Positions 53,489 to 64,000 of a stretch of DNA of 64,000 bases are shown here, piece after piece. The stretch comes from Ganoderma boninense. Lineage: Eukaryota > Basidiomycota > Agaricomycetes > Polyporales > Polyporaceae. The position numbers and the translations under genes are program-made. The stretch's first letter is position 1. Every line of letters begins with the position of its first letter. Location: the NCBI GenBank assembly GCA_002900995.3, contig CM035305.1:4076467-4140466 (forward strand), in the 5' to 3' direction. Under the pieces are notes generated by a model. It did not search any database, was not told the origin of the DNA, and worked only from the letters and a program-made list of their open reading frames with translations.

Positions 53489-55410
53489 CCAATTTGTTTC
53501 CCCCATGTCTCAAGTGTCATAGTTGAGCTGATGCCTGGTGTCAGCTGACTCTTGGATTTCTAAGTACTTTGCGCTCAAAATGTACACAGTACTAGTTCTC
53601 ATCAAGTCACCACCATGGTGGTAAGCACTCATCACGCCAAGATCCATCATCTGCCTGGAAACTAATCCCAATGCATAGAATCTCTCAACTATTTCTGCAG
53701 GCTGGGAAACTGCCTTTGTCTCCCTGCTGCATTTCTGAGAGCTCCACACGCAGACCCACTAGGCTGTTCCATCATGTCCACCTTGGGCAAGGCGAACACG
53801 GTTAGCGGCACATTCATGTTCAGGTCAGCTGCCCCCGCATGGTGCTTGTATTCGCAATAGAGGTAGGAGCAAATGCGAACTCATGTGTCTGAAGGAAGGG
53901 GAGTGCCATGCCCGCAAACACTGTCCTCTCACCCAGAGATCTGGAGCACCCTATCTGAGGACTTATAGGGATGAGCCAGACTGCTGCGCTGTCTTGATTG
54001 GCATTGCATGCATGTGTCACTATGGAAAAATAGATTTGCATCAGCTCAACAAAGGGCCCATCGAGATCCACCTGCTAAGTTCACCACTCAACATCCTTGG
54101 AGGCCTCCAGGAGGACCCTCAATCCATGACTTCACTGCCTCACTCTCGACCCAGCACCCCCTCATCCCTCAGCCTCGTTGCCCAGCTCGGCTTTCTCAGC
54201 CAGCTCTGCTCCAGCACGACCATAAGGGCCCATGCAGAACTAGGGGGTTGGCAAGGAGGGGAGTAGCATTAATGCAGGTGCTGGGGTAGACAGGAATGTG
54301 GGGAGGATGAGAGGGAGCATCACACTAACGTGTTTGTGTAACGCTCCCACTGTGGTAGCTTGTGCTTCGGCAATGTACATTCACTGTCTTGTCCTTTTGT
54401 AATGTCACCTTCCAAGCAGGCAAATAGAGGTGTGACACTCCATTGGATGTATAGACCACTGTCTTTGCCAGCCTATGGTGCACTTTAAATGTTGTTTTTG
54501 ACATATCAAAACATATATATATGTCCATACTTTCTCAGGATCACACCACCCAGTCCTGAGCCCCAACTTTCTCACACAAAAGAAGATTTCAACAAGGGCA
54601 CCCTCCTTCTCCTCCTTCCTTTCATCTACCACCATCTCCTCACTCCAGCTTCTCCCCCTCATTCACAACAACTTCACAATACTTCTAATTGTCATTCAGA
54701 CCATCATCAAGTACATGGTATGTTGCCACCTCTCTCTGTGGCTCAATACTGACCTATTATAGCCTATTATGGCCTTCCAGAGCCTGCAGGCTGGGCGCAA
54801 CCAGGCACGTCGCTCCTCCACTCCCCCTGGGTGTATTAATACATTCTGGAGCTGCTATTTGCGCCTGTACTAACTCGCCTACAGCCTGGTGAAGTGTTCA
54901 GCTCACGTGTCGCCACACCAGAACACGGCGATCTAGGTGAAGAACGCAGCCAACACAAACAAGGGTGGTGCTGCATGAGGCATCCAGCAGGCACTCAGCA
55001 GGTGGTTGGCATGTCGAGAGCGGGCATAGTGTTTCTTGAAACATTTATCAAGTTGTAGAGCCAGGATGTCGAGATTGTAATGGGTCAAAAATGTTGATGC
55101 AAATGTTGTCATCCTTCTGACATTTTCCCAGCTGTAAAAATCAATATCATATTGAATGGTAAGCTTTTTTTAGAACTTCAAGGTCCCGATGACGTCGGGT
55201 GTATCGTAAAACGGGACACCTTGCATTACATTGTAATGGTGGTGAGCAGCCCAATGAGCGGGAGACGAAGGGCCGATAAGCAGCCAATGAGCGGGAGACG
55301 AGTGGCCAATGAGTGGGAGATGAGCGGGAGTTTACAGGTGAATCGACATTTCATATGTTGATTTACATTATGAAATCTCGATTTACATTTGGGCCCAGAT
55401 AATCTTTCAG
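53489..55410. other. Unassigned sequence between Ty3 and Harbinger elements
   Basis: On the minus strand 53820-54071 reads as a possible exon (PISPQIGCSRSLGERTVFAG, LPFLQTHEFAFAPTSI). With 36940-37100 on the other side of the Ty3 insertion it may belong to one unknown transposon gene. 54512-54525 is an ATATATAT palindrome followed by pyrimidine-rich, promoter-like sequence. No complete gene is visible. Confidence 0.35.
55244..55335 (+). repeat. Short tandem repeat, unit about CCAATGAGCGGGAGACGA
   Basis: Three to four imperfect copies in a row, just upstream of the presumed Harbinger terminus. Confidence 0.7.
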
Positions 55411-55633
55411 GCTCCGTTCAGATACGCGTTTCTGGGCGAGAAACCAGTTTCTGCCCCGGATCTTCGGAGCTGTCAGCAAGGGCGCTAAATGTCACCATGC
55501 CATTTATAGTAGTCACGGCACCTCCTTGGGCACCATTGGGCAGCAATGAATATATCTTGTTGCCTCATCTTCCCCCATACCTCCCATCCATAACTCGCAC
55601 CGTACGAGGCGTGTCATCATTGCATACGTTGCA
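55411..55633 (+). other. Presumed left end of the Harbinger element
   Basis: GGCTCCGTTCAGATACGCG after TCA resembles the GGCYCTGTTTGG-type termini of Harbinger elements. The opposite end would be beyond 64000, so this cannot be confirmed here. A further GGGCGAGAAACCAGTTTCTG hairpin follows. Confidence 0.35.
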
Positions 55634-56613
55634 GTGAAGGCACTAATCACAGTTCAGAAGGCTATAGGCACCTATAAACAGGTGTACTATCATAAAACTC
55701 CATACCATACCTCGGCCCTTTCGGGTGCAGAGTGGGTTGCGGAGCTTCAAACTGGGCACGATGACCATATCAAGACAGAGCTCGGAGTGAGCAAAGATGT
55801 CTTCTCCGCTCTCATTGGAGTTCTACAAGAGCTTGGTCATACCGATGCTCGCTATGTCCCCCTCGAGGAGCAGGTCGCCATCCTTTCTCCACATGTGCGT
55901 TGTTGGCACCTCTGTACGCCACATTGGAGAGCGTTTTCAGTGGTCTAATGACACCATTGCAAAGTTAGTAAAGAAAGCTCCTTTCCACCATTCCTCCTAA
56001 TATATTTTCACAGGTACTTCAAACAGGTCTTGCTCATGTTTAGCAGTCCATCATTCTACAACCGCTATATTACACTGCCTGCTGCCGATAATCTAGTATC
56101 CAGTAAGATTGCAAATGACCCAAAGTTTTATCTATTCTTTCAGGATGTGATTGGAGCTATTGATGGTACACATATCAGTTGTGCACCTTCTGCAGAGGAC
56201 CATGAGGCATGTCGAAACAGGAAGGGGGGAGTCTCGCAAAACTGTTTGGCATCATGTTCACTTCACCTTCGCTTCCAGCATGTATTAAGCGGCTGGGAAG
56301 GTTCTGTGAATGATGCTACACTGTTTTCCGATGCATGCTGAACCTGCTTTCTAGTCCCTAGTGGTAAAATTTACCTTGGAGACGCAGGATTTCCCAGCTG
56401 TGATGTATGCATTGTCCCATATCGTGGGGTGCGGTATCATCTTGCAGAATGGGGTCAGGCTGGACTAAGGTTGGTTGAATTGTTTGACAGATATACTGTT
56501 AAACTTATTTGCTTGGTTGCTTTTAGACCCACCAATGCCAAAGGGTTATTCAATCTCCGGCATGCTCAACTTCGCAATGCTGTTGAACAGATTTTTGGAA
56601 TATTGAAAAAGCA
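55634..56613 (+). pseudogene. Harbinger-type transposase, N-terminal and catalytic part
   Basis: DDE transposase of the PIF/Harbinger (DDE_Tnp_4) family. It shows LEEQVAI then, after a 1-bp frameshift near 55881, FLHMCVVGTSVRHIGERF. An intron with acceptor TTTTCACAG precedes YFKQVLLMFSSPSFYNRYI, DVIGAIDGTHI (first Asp), RNRKGGVSQN, LSGWEGSVNDATLFSDA, and IYLGDAGFPSC (second Asp) with VPYRGVRYHLAEWG. A second intron ends CTTTTAG before LRHAQLRNAVEQIFGILKK (catalytic Glu region). TGA 56339-56341 stands where relatives have Arg. The gene is cut at 56613 by a Ty3 LTR and resumes at 63151. Confidence 0.88.
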
Positions 56614-57073
56614 TGTTACGACTGGCTGTCGAGTAAGATCAGGGAGGAGGCTTACGAGACGAGCAAGGGCGTCGACGAGCACTTGTGCAGCGAGAGCGGA
56701 GCGGGGCTCGACAGTCAGGCTGGAGACAAGATGTATTGAGCGAGTAAGTAACGAGCGAGAATACAGCAAGGCTTACCTGGAGACAAGAGGTCGAAACTGA
56801 GGTCTCCAGGTAGCGAAGTACAGGCCTTATATACATGTAACGGACAATGGGAACCGGGGACAATAGGTAACTATGGACACGGGAACCAGTGGAAGAACAA
56901 TGGTATGTAGTACAATGACGACGGGAACAATGGGTAACAGGAGTTATTGTACTGCGAGAACAAGGGACGGGTTTGCTAAACAACGGAGGACAATAAGGAC
57001 GACGCGGGAGGCAAACAGTCCAAAAAGGGAAAGAGAGACGCCGGGGTAGGCGCCGAGCGTGCCGTTCATGACA
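56614..57073 (-). repeat. 3' LTR of the 56614-63145 element
   Basis: TGTTACGACTGG ... GTTCATGACA. It contains degenerate GGAACAATGG repeats. A polypurine tract (AGGAGGGGGTAT on the minus strand) precedes it. Confidence 0.92.
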
Positions 57074-57098
57074 ATACCCCCTCCTAAGGATCGTGTCC

Positions 57099-59587
57099 TC
57101 ACGATCGAGTCTTCTTGTTGAGAGGGCCAGGAGCGTCGGGATGTGTCGAATGAAACTTTTGCAGCACTTTTGGCGCATTTGCTAGATCCAACACGTCTTC
57201 CCAGCTATCGTGTTCAGGGCCCCAGCCCTTCCAGTGAACAAGATACTGCAGTTTCTTCCACCGCCCATACCGACGCGAGTCCAACACTTCCTCCACTTCA
57301 TACTCCTCCTCTCCTTCCACTTCGAGAGCTGCGGGTTCAGGGGGGTGTCGACCGGGAAGTTGGCTTTCTTTGTGCGGGTGTAGGAGTGTCACATGGAACA
57401 CCGGGTGGAGCCCCATGTCTTTGGGAGCTTGAGCTCGTAAGCCAAGTTGCCCACCTTGCGCTTGACAGGGTACGGGCCAGCGTACCGATCCACCAGCTTC
57501 CGAGAGACTCCTGGGACACGGAAGTTCCTCGTGTCGAGCCACACCTTCTGACCCTCCTTGAACTCTGGAGCAGCGGAGACATAGCGATCGTAGTACTCCT
57601 TCATCCGCTCTGCTGCCAGGGTTAAGGCTGAGGTCGCATCCTCCCTTGCCTGCCGCAACTCCTCTCTTCGTTCATCCGCCGTAGGCACCGTGGTGGATAG
57701 CATTGGAACGTGGAACTGAGGTTCATAGCCGTACATGAGGTAAAACGGCGAGTACCCTGTGGATGAATGTACGCGTGAGTTGAAGCAGTACTCTGCTGTT
57801 GGTAGCCACTTGACCCAATCGTCGCGGCGCCTTGAGCAGTACATCCGCAGGTACGCCTCTATCTCCTGGTTCCATCGCTCCGACTGCCCATCCGTCTGCG
57901 GGTGGTAAGCTGTGGACAATGCGCTTTCTATATCGAGGCCTTTAAGGATTGCACGGAAGAGCTTGCTAGAGAACTGGGGCCCCCGATCAGAGATGATCTT
58001 TCGCGGGAGTCCATGTAGACGGAACCATTCTCTAATGAAGTTGTCTGCAGTCCCTTCCGTGTCGATCTCCTCGGTGCATGGAATAAGGTGAATCATCTTT
58101 CCATGCCGATCAGCAATAAGCTGGAGCGCATTGTATCCGTCCACCTCCGGCAGTCCAGTGATGAAGTCACAGGTAACTACTTGGCCTGGGCCGTCTAGGA
58201 TCTCGTTGGGTTGAAGAGGACCGTGTGGCTTCGCATGTGAAGTCTTGCCACGGCGACAAGTGTCGCAGGTCTCAACGTAATCCTTAATGAACTTTGCCAT
58301 GCCCGGCCACCAGTAGTTCCGTGTAACCAACTCCACCGTCTTTGCCTGGCCAGGGTGTCCAGCAGGCGGGAGGTCGTGGTGAATGCGCACTATCTCTGCT
58401 CGGAGCGCGTCGTCTTTGGGGACATAAACTCGGCCGCGGTAGAGCAGCAGGCCTTGTTCTGTGTTCCAGTCCACCAAATCGTTCTGTAGACGTGCTGGCC
58501 CTAGCTTATCGAGCTTGCTGAGTGCCTCTGCGACCTCCTGCTCACGCTCTTCACATTCTCGAATGCGGCGGAGCAGTGCCTTTTCTGGTACCACTGACAT
58601 GTGCCCTCTCTTGGCTGCCAGTACTCGGAAGCGATCGGTTTGCAACATGACTCGGTTCAGGTTGTCATCGGCATCGTCCTTCTGGTGATCAGGCCTGCGC
58701 GACAGCGCGTCTGCCCTACCATTGGAGGTGCCTGGCTTGTGTGCAATGACAAAGTCGAACCGTGACAGATAGAGAGCCCATCGTGCCTGCCTGCGTGTGA
58801 GGTTTTGCGCGGCTTTCCAGTACTCGAGGTTCTTGTGGTCCGACTGGATCTCGAACACACTGGGAAGACCCTCGAGGTAGTGGCGCCAGGCCTGCAGGGC
58901 ACGGATGATGGCGAGCATCTCCTTGTCATAGATCTCGTAGTTGCGTTCCGCATCGCTCATTGACTCAGAGTGGAAAGCCACAGGGTGCCATTTGCCGTCC
59001 TCCCCCTCCTGAGACAGAACCGCACCAGTAGCATACCCGGATGCATCGACTTCAATGCGGGTTTTGCGGTCTGGGTCATACATGCTCAGGACAGGGCTTT
59101 CAGTGAAACGACGTTTGAGCTCGTCGAATGCTGATTGCTCTTCGGCACCCCATTGCCAGGGAGCGCTACCCGTGAGACGGTCGAGGGGTTTGCATACTGC
59201 GCTGAAGTCCTTAATGAACCGCCTGTAGAAATTCGCGAAACCGCGGAACTTCCGTACATCTGAGGCGTTCTGAGGGACAGGCCATTCTGCGATACCCCTG
59301 ACCTTCACTGGGTCCATCTCCACACGGTTCTCCGAGACGAGCACACCTAGGTACTCAACCTTCGGCTGTTCGAATTCGCACTTCTCTGGCTTGCAGAACA
59401 GGTCGTGCTCCACCAGACGCTTCAGGACCTCACACACCAGTGTGCGGTGTTCCTCGATGTCGTTGGTGAATATGAGGATGTCATCGAGGTAGATAGTGAT
59501 TTTGCCGAGTATGATGAGGTCCTTGAAGATGTCGTTCATGAGCGCAGAGAATGTACTGGGCGAGTTAGCCAGTCCGAAGTACATCAC
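57099..59587 (-). pseudogene. Ty3 reverse transcriptase, RNase H, integrase and chromodomain
   Basis: The main frame (57389-59587, 732 codons) has TIYLDDILIF (catalytic Asp pair), FRGFANFYRRFIKDFS, RNase H (VDASGYATGAVL, RNYEIYDKEMLAI, SDHKNLEYW), the integrase finger (HHDLPPAGHPG ... CDTCRRGK), ISDRGPQFSSK, AYHPQTDGQSERWNQ and GYSPFYLMYG. After a 1-bp shift near 57410 it continues to the chromodomain ([33 protein letters not shown]) and the stop at 57099. Upstream it joins the protease frame across TAG 59630-59632. Confidence 0.9.
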
Positions 59588-59629
59588 GTTCGGTTTGAAC
59601 AGTCCGCGATTGGTAACAAAGGCAGCCTT

Positions 59630-60712
59630 CTATTCATCACCAGTCTTAATCAGCACATTGTTGTACCCCCAACGGATGTCAAGCTTTGTAAAGTATTTGG
59701 CCCTCTTGAGTCGATCCATCAAATCCGACACCAATGGCAGTGGGTATCGGTTCTTAATGGTGATGTTGTTCAATCGCCGGTAGTCCTGTACAGGACGTAG
59801 GCTGCCATCCTTCTTTTTAACGAAGAAGAATGGTGACGACATCGGTGACTTCGACTCTTGAATATATCCTTTGGCCAAGTTCTCACTAAGGAACTTGTCA
59901 AGCTCGACCTGCTTGCTGGGCGACAGGGGGTACACCTTGGAATGGAACATCCTAGCATCTGGTACGAGTTCTATAGCGTGGTCGTAGGGTCCGTGCTCGG
60001 GTAGGCGTTCGGATGCCTCTTTCGAGAACACACGCAGATACTCGTGGTACTGGGGAGGTACAATCTCTTCGACAGGACGGACTTCCTTCTTCTGATACTC
60101 TTGTTCAGCGAGCAGTTGAGAGTAGGTGTAGCTTGCCGACACAAAGATCTTAGGGGTACCTCGAAGTCGTCGTCCATCTTCTAGTGCATTGAGAAGAGAC
60201 TCCTCAGTGCCATCCCATTCCGGCAGAAAACCTGGTGGTGGAGGCCTATCTTCCTCCTCCTCCTCGACCATTACGGCCGTGCATATCCTACCCATCGTCT
60301 TTGCCTTCCGCACCCGTCGAGAACCATTGCGCGCCGTAAGCCGTACCTCCGTATCACGCGCTTTGGTTTCAACAGGTTTGGATGCCTTCCGATGAGCCGG
60401 ACATGCCTCTGGACATCTCGATAGGCGCAGCGAGCCACGTTCCCAATCTACTTCAGGGTTGTGTTCGCGCAGCCAGTCCAGGCCAATGATCACATCCTCT
60501 TCTCCTATGTCTGTCACCACAAACACCACCTTCTCCTGGTGGTCTCCAATCGCCATATCCAACACGGCGACCTCCGTGATCGTTCCATCACGGTTCTCGG
60601 TACCATCTATGTTGTACAGGGGAATTGGCCTTGCCAACTTCCTCGTCGTAACCTGGTTCTTCTCTACGAACCGTCTATGTAAAAACTTAGTAGTAGCTCC
60701 GCTATCTACCAT
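59630..60712 (-). pseudogene. Ty3 protease and reverse transcriptase N-terminus
   Basis: A 360-codon frame. Retropepsin MVDSGATTKFLHRRFVEKN with the second-half DVIIGLDWLREHNPEVDW is followed by a linker (LPEHGPYDHAIELVPDA) and reverse transcriptase motifs YIQESKSPMSSPFFFVKKKD, SLRPVQDYRRLN and KLDIRWGYNNV. It ends in TAG 59630-59632, a one-base G-to-A change from the Trp of the conserved GDEWKAAF block. Confidence 0.88.
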
Positions 60713-60870
60713 GGCTACTATGTCCTTGTGTCGCTGCTTGCCGATTAACCGTACTGGTATATGAAAGTGTTGGCCACTATGATTTACTTCATATACAAAC
60801 GCAGAACTCAGTACAGAAAATCGACTATTACTACAAGAGCCGGCACGCGCAGCGTCCAGTGCGGCTCTAA

Positions 60871-61707
60871 TCAGAAACCCTCCTTCTTCTCAGCGGTCGT
60901 AAGGGCCGCGATCTTCTCCTCCATCGCCTTGACCTGGGCCTGAAGAGCCGCTACTTCCGTAGTTGCAGTGGACGAGGAAGCGGCTTGCTGACTCTTCAAC
61001 CGCGGGCAGTCATACTTACGATGTCCGGGCTGGCCACAGATGTAGCAGTTTCCTGGGAACGGCTTCTTCCCAGTAGCAGCCGCCTTCTCCCCCTTCTTCT
61101 TCCATCCAAACGACTTCGGCCGTTCTTCCTCTCTGGTGACGAGGGCCTGGTCGAGCGACAGCGCCACCTTCTGGATTTTGGTGAGGTCCGAGATGTCGTG
61201 GGCACTGGTGGCGAGGACGTCCCGGAGCCTGGAGGCAGGCCCGAGCGGTAGCGTTCGCGTTTGTCCTCGTCGCCAAAGCCGGTTCGAGCCGCGGCTGCGT
61301 TAAACTGCGCGGGTATACTCCTGGACGGTGCCGACCTTGCAGTATGCCTTGCAAAGCTTGACCAGTTCAGCGATGGCAGCCTCCTTGTCGTCGGCTGCGC
61401 AGAAGTGGTCCTTGAAGGCTGTGCTGAACGCAGCGTAGTTTGCCCAAGGACTAGTTCCACCAGCGAGCGTCACGATGTGGGGGCCAGCCCAGGCTGCTGC
61501 TCCTTCCGTGAGCCTACTGAGGATGGTCATCCATACCACATCAGGTGGTGTGCCGACAGCCACCGCTGTGAGGGTGTTGAAGTAGATCTGGGCTGCAGAC
61601 ACAAAGCGGAGGCCATCCTGGGGGGATTTTCCATCATAGTCGCGTGGGGCGATTTGGGAAAGGAGCTTGGAGGTGTCGAACGGTGGAGCAGGGGCAGGGG
61701 TAGTCAT
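60871..61707 (-). pseudogene. Ty3 gag with CCHC zinc knuckle, frameshifted
   Basis: MTTPAPAPPFDTSKLLSQIA at 61707 leads into capsid-like helices (YFNTLTAVAVGTPPDVVWMT, STAFKDHFCAADDKEAAI, KVGTVQEYTRA). Two 1-bp shifts (about 61300 and 61225) are needed to follow FNAAAARTGFGDEDKRERYR and VALSLDQALVTREEERP. The canonical knuckle CYICGQPGHRKYDC and a C-terminal coiled coil (VAALQAQVKAMEEKIAALTT) end at 60871. The start codon overlaps the ORF1 stop as ATGA. Confidence 0.82.
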
Positions 61708-62300
61708 GGCGGGTGTGGACGCTCGACTGGGTGCAGCTGATGAAGAGGATGAGGGTTGTGGAGTGTTGAGGCTGATGGTCTCTTGCTTGGGTTCTTCTTT
61801 ACTTCTGGCTTTTTCTCTGCCTTTGGGAGTTTAGAAGTTGAAGCAATGGGGGTTGCGGGAGTCGAGGTTCGTCGCTGTCCAAGACGCTCTGTGACGAGTT
61901 CAAGAGTCTTGTCGAGGATGGGAGACCCTGTCGATCGTGCAGGACTGGGGATTCGACTCTGGACACGACTCTGGGGTTGTGAGGTAGGGCGTGAGGCAGG
62001 GCGGGATGAGGGGTTCCTGGATGCGATGAGGGCGGCTTGGCGAGCTGGGGGTCGGCTTGGATCTCGAGGTGCAGGTGCTGGTGGGTTTGCGATCTTCGCG
62101 CGGATTAGGACTTCCTGTTCTTTGGTGGTGAGGAGTCTAGGGGCGATGCCTTCGCGAGTTTCAAGAGTATCGTCGAATGTGTGTGATCGGTGGGGGCACG
62201 GTTGCTCCTCGCAGTAGTACCAGGCTTGCTTATCTTCGTCCCAGTACTCGTCCTGTACTGCAGTGGGGTGAAATATGTGTCCCCAGGCTTGGCAAGCCAC
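61704..62300 (-). CDS. ORF1 upstream of gag in the 56614-63145 element
   Basis: Intact 198-codon frame. It has an N-terminal Trp/Cys-rich segment (WDEDKQAWYYCEEQPCPHRS), a helical stretch (LTTKEQEVLIRAK) and a long basic Ser/Pro-rich tail. Its stop overlaps the gag start in the sequence ATGA, the usual arrangement for termination-reinitiation. It has no recognised family, and I see no sequence similarity to the ORF1 of the other Ty3 element. Confidence 0.55.
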   Translation of the reverse strand: MACQAWGHIFHPTAVQDEYWDEDKQAWYYCEEQPCPHRSHTFDDTLETREGIAPRLLTTKEQEVLIRAKIANPPAPAPRDPSRPPARQAALIASRNPSSRPASRPTSQPQSRVQSRIPSPARSTGSPILDKTLELVTERLGQRRTSTPATPIASTSKLPKAEKKPEVKKNPSKRPSASTLHNPHPLHQLHPVERPHPP

Positions 62301-62688
62301 GTTGAATCTCGCTTCCTTATCCTAGGAATGCAACGGCCGGTGCACGATCCAACACTGTCTGCTCAGCCTCCTCGGCCTATTGCTGTGTCTTAGCCCAAGG
62401 GACACGGGCCCAAGGGTGTTCTGCCTTGGCTTTGTTTCGCCGCCTTTCTCTAGCCTCCCACGCCGTGAGGCGGACCACTTCTGTCAGTACCGGGTCTCGT
62501 GTTAGGAGCTTTCCGCGTACTGTACCACTAAGAGTGGCAAGCCTCAGGTTGCGCCGAGACCCACGTCCGATGGTGTGACTAGAGCGCGCACTACGCTAGG
62601 CCAACACAGAGGATCTAAGTGCGTACCGTACGAGAGGGAAAGAGTGTGGGTGGGGTACGCCGGTGCTCGTGTAGAAGTTTTGACCTAA
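62301..62688 (-). other. Ty3 leader between 5' LTR and ORF1
   Basis: Untranslated leader. No tRNA-type TGG primer site lies next to the LTR; the first bases on the minus strand are TTAGGTCAAAAC. The other Ty3 element also begins its leader with TTAG. Confidence 0.5.
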
Positions 62689-63145
62689 TGTTACGACTGG
62701 CTGTCGAGTAAGATCAGGGAGGAGGCTTACGAGACGAGCAAGGGCGTCGACGAGCACTTGTGCAGCGAGAGCGGAGCGGGGCTCGACAGTCAGGCTGGAG
62801 ACAAGATGTATTGAGCGAGTAAGTAACGAGCGAGAATACAGCAAGGCTTACCTGGAGACAAGAGTCGAACTGAGGTCTCCAGGTAGCGAAGTACAGGCTT
62901 ATATACATGTAACGGACAATGGGAACCGGGGACAATAGGTAACTATGGACACGGGAACCAGTGGAAGAACAATGGTATGTAGTACAATGACGACGGGAAC
63001 AATGGGTAACAGGAGTTATTGTACTGCGAGAACAAGGGACGGGTTTGCTAAACAACGGAGGACAATAAGGACGACGCGGGAGGCAAACAGTCCAAAAAGG
63101 GAAAGAGAGACGCCGGGGTAGGCGCCGAGCGTGCCGTTCATGACA
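62689..63145 (-). repeat. 5' LTR of the 56614-63145 element
   Basis: A 457-bp copy of 56614-57073. The three differences are single-base losses in GAGGTCG, CGAAACTG and CAGGCC. Confidence 0.92.
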
Positions 63146-63150
63146 AAGCA

Positions 63151-63435
63151 CTTCTGCATCCTTGTTATACCTTGTGAGTTCAGAATGGCTGTTCAAGCTC
63201 ACATTTTCCCTGGACTATGTGCAATCCACAACTTTATTCGACTGCACGATAAAGGTGAAATCAACGACTTTCTGCTCGACCTTGTCGATCCATCACCTGG
63301 AGTGTGGAACAGGAGACTGGCAGTTGGATCTATCAGCGACACAAAACAGCGTGGGCCACAGTGTATTGGAATAGGTTGGCAGAGGAGATGTGGGTTGATT
63401 ATCAGCAAGAATTACAAGAACACAGCCTTTTGTAA
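63151..63435 (+). pseudogene. Harbinger-type transposase, C-terminal part
   Basis: The frame resumes after the AAGCA duplication with FCILVIPCEFRMAVQAHI, then FPGLCAIHNFIRLHDKGEIN, typical of the end of Harbinger transposases. A 1-bp shift near 63370 leads to RLAEEMWVDYQQELQEHSLL and a TAA at 63433-63435. Confidence 0.82.
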
Positions 63436-63449
63436 TACCAAAGGACTAT

Positions 63450-64000
63450 CTAACCATCCAATTTTTTCTCTACCCATGCCTTGCGCAACCCATCCCGTTC
63501 AATTACCAAGTATGCGTCTGCAGCACTCCCATTCTTCTCAAACACATTCAAAAGAGAAACAAGCTTGTTATTGTTGAGATGAGTTTCAAGCTGTTGAGCA
63601 TGGCGCATAGCCTGCTGCTTGCATTGTGGAGTGAGCGGGACAGCATGCCCTGCTGCTCCTGAGCCAGCTGCCTCTGCCATGAGGAATGCATGCAGCATGG
63701 TGTTCATTTCACCAAGTTGCCCTTCAACACCTTGGAGCGCTGCAGCATCTTGGGAAACACAAGGTTTCTTAACAGTGCTCTCAGAGACAGGGGGGGATTT
63801 GTGCTTTTGAGGGGCCACTGGAGTGGCCTGCACCACATTGAATGCATGAGATATAGAAAGAGAAAAAATAAACTCACTAGGTGCTTTGCCGGCACAGGCC
63901 CTATGTCCAACAAGTCCGTATCCGAGCTGCTGGCATCGCCATCCTCCAAGTCACTGCCTTCCTCCCCAGACCCCACAACATCATCAGATCCATCTAACTG
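63450..64000 (-). CDS. Harbinger partner protein (second ORF), 5' end outside the window
   Basis: The frame is open to the window edge (QLDGSDDVVGSGEEGSDLED), acidic, and ends its first exon PVPAKHL at 63878. A 50-bp intron 63828-63877 (GTGAGT ... GTGCAG) keeps phase. The second exon has a basic segment, a helical region (LGEMNTMLHAFLMAEAAG, AMRHAQQLETHLNNNKLVSL) and ends at 63450. PIF/Harbinger elements carry a second, SANT/Myb-like gene whose product helps the transposase; this is the expected position, and its C-terminal helices fit. The DNA-binding part would be upstream of the window. Confidence 0.65.

Larger units (their letters stand above)
56614..63145 (-). mobile_element. Chromodomain Ty3/gypsy element inserted in the Harbinger transposase gene
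   Basis: LTRs at 56614-57073 and 62689-63145 with a perfect 5-bp duplication AAGCA (56609-56613, 63146-63150). Order on the minus strand: ORF1, gag with CCHC knuckle, protease, reverse transcriptase-RNase H, integrase, chromodomain. The two LTRs differ, as far as I can read, only by three single-base indels, so the insertion is very recent. Nonetheless gag and pol contain several 1-bp frameshifts and one stop. It belongs to the same family as the fragment at 1-1433. Confidence 0.95.

Overview
The window is eukaryotic, and the gene content points to a filamentous basidiomycete, most likely an agaricomycete. Protein genes carry many 50-100 bp GT-AG introns, promoters are pyrimidine-rich, and the transposon families are ones typical of mushroom-forming fungi: chromodomain Ty3 elements, a Ty3-like element with a separate gag, hAT elements with a BED finger, a Harbinger element and a DUF6589 gene. 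Two runs of exactly 100 N (13880-13979 and 30450-30549) are scaffold joins, so the window consists of three contigs.

Left part (1-13879): a truncated Ty3 element abuts a nearly intact Ty1/copia element (1434-6613), followed by the 3' end of a plus-strand hAT element (to 7689). From 7690 rightwards lie pieces of one minus-strand hAT transposase gene, broken by a 2.8-kb long-inverted-repeat element (8509-11312) whose spacer holds a tRNA-Cys-like sequence.

Middle contig (13980-30449): this is the only ordinary gene-bearing part. It has a Pumilio/PUF RNA-binding protein (16260-20047), a chromodomain-SET histone H3K9 methyltransferase of the SUV39/Clr4 type (20840-23102) and, convergent with it, a CaMK-type kinase (23594-25876). 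The remaining 4.5 kb shows no convincing gene.

Right part (30550-64000): the N-terminal pieces of the same minus-strand hAT gene (32095-34242, split by a 685-bp MITE), a decayed DUF6589 gene, a chromodomain Ty3 element (37659-53483) that carries a second, plus-strand LTR element inside its gag (42309-51171), and a Harbinger-type transposase gene split by another Ty3 element (56614-63145).

Target-site duplications and resumed reading frames give the insertion order at most junctions. The most striking junction pair is 11836/32094: hAT-type inverted termini with near-identical 8-bp duplications bound a 20.3-kb segment that includes the whole gene-bearing contig. Either it is a very large cargo-carrying hAT element, or the middle contig was placed inside a small hAT element by scaffolding. 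Most transposon reading frames are closed by single C-to-T (or G-to-A) changes, mainly CGA to TGA.
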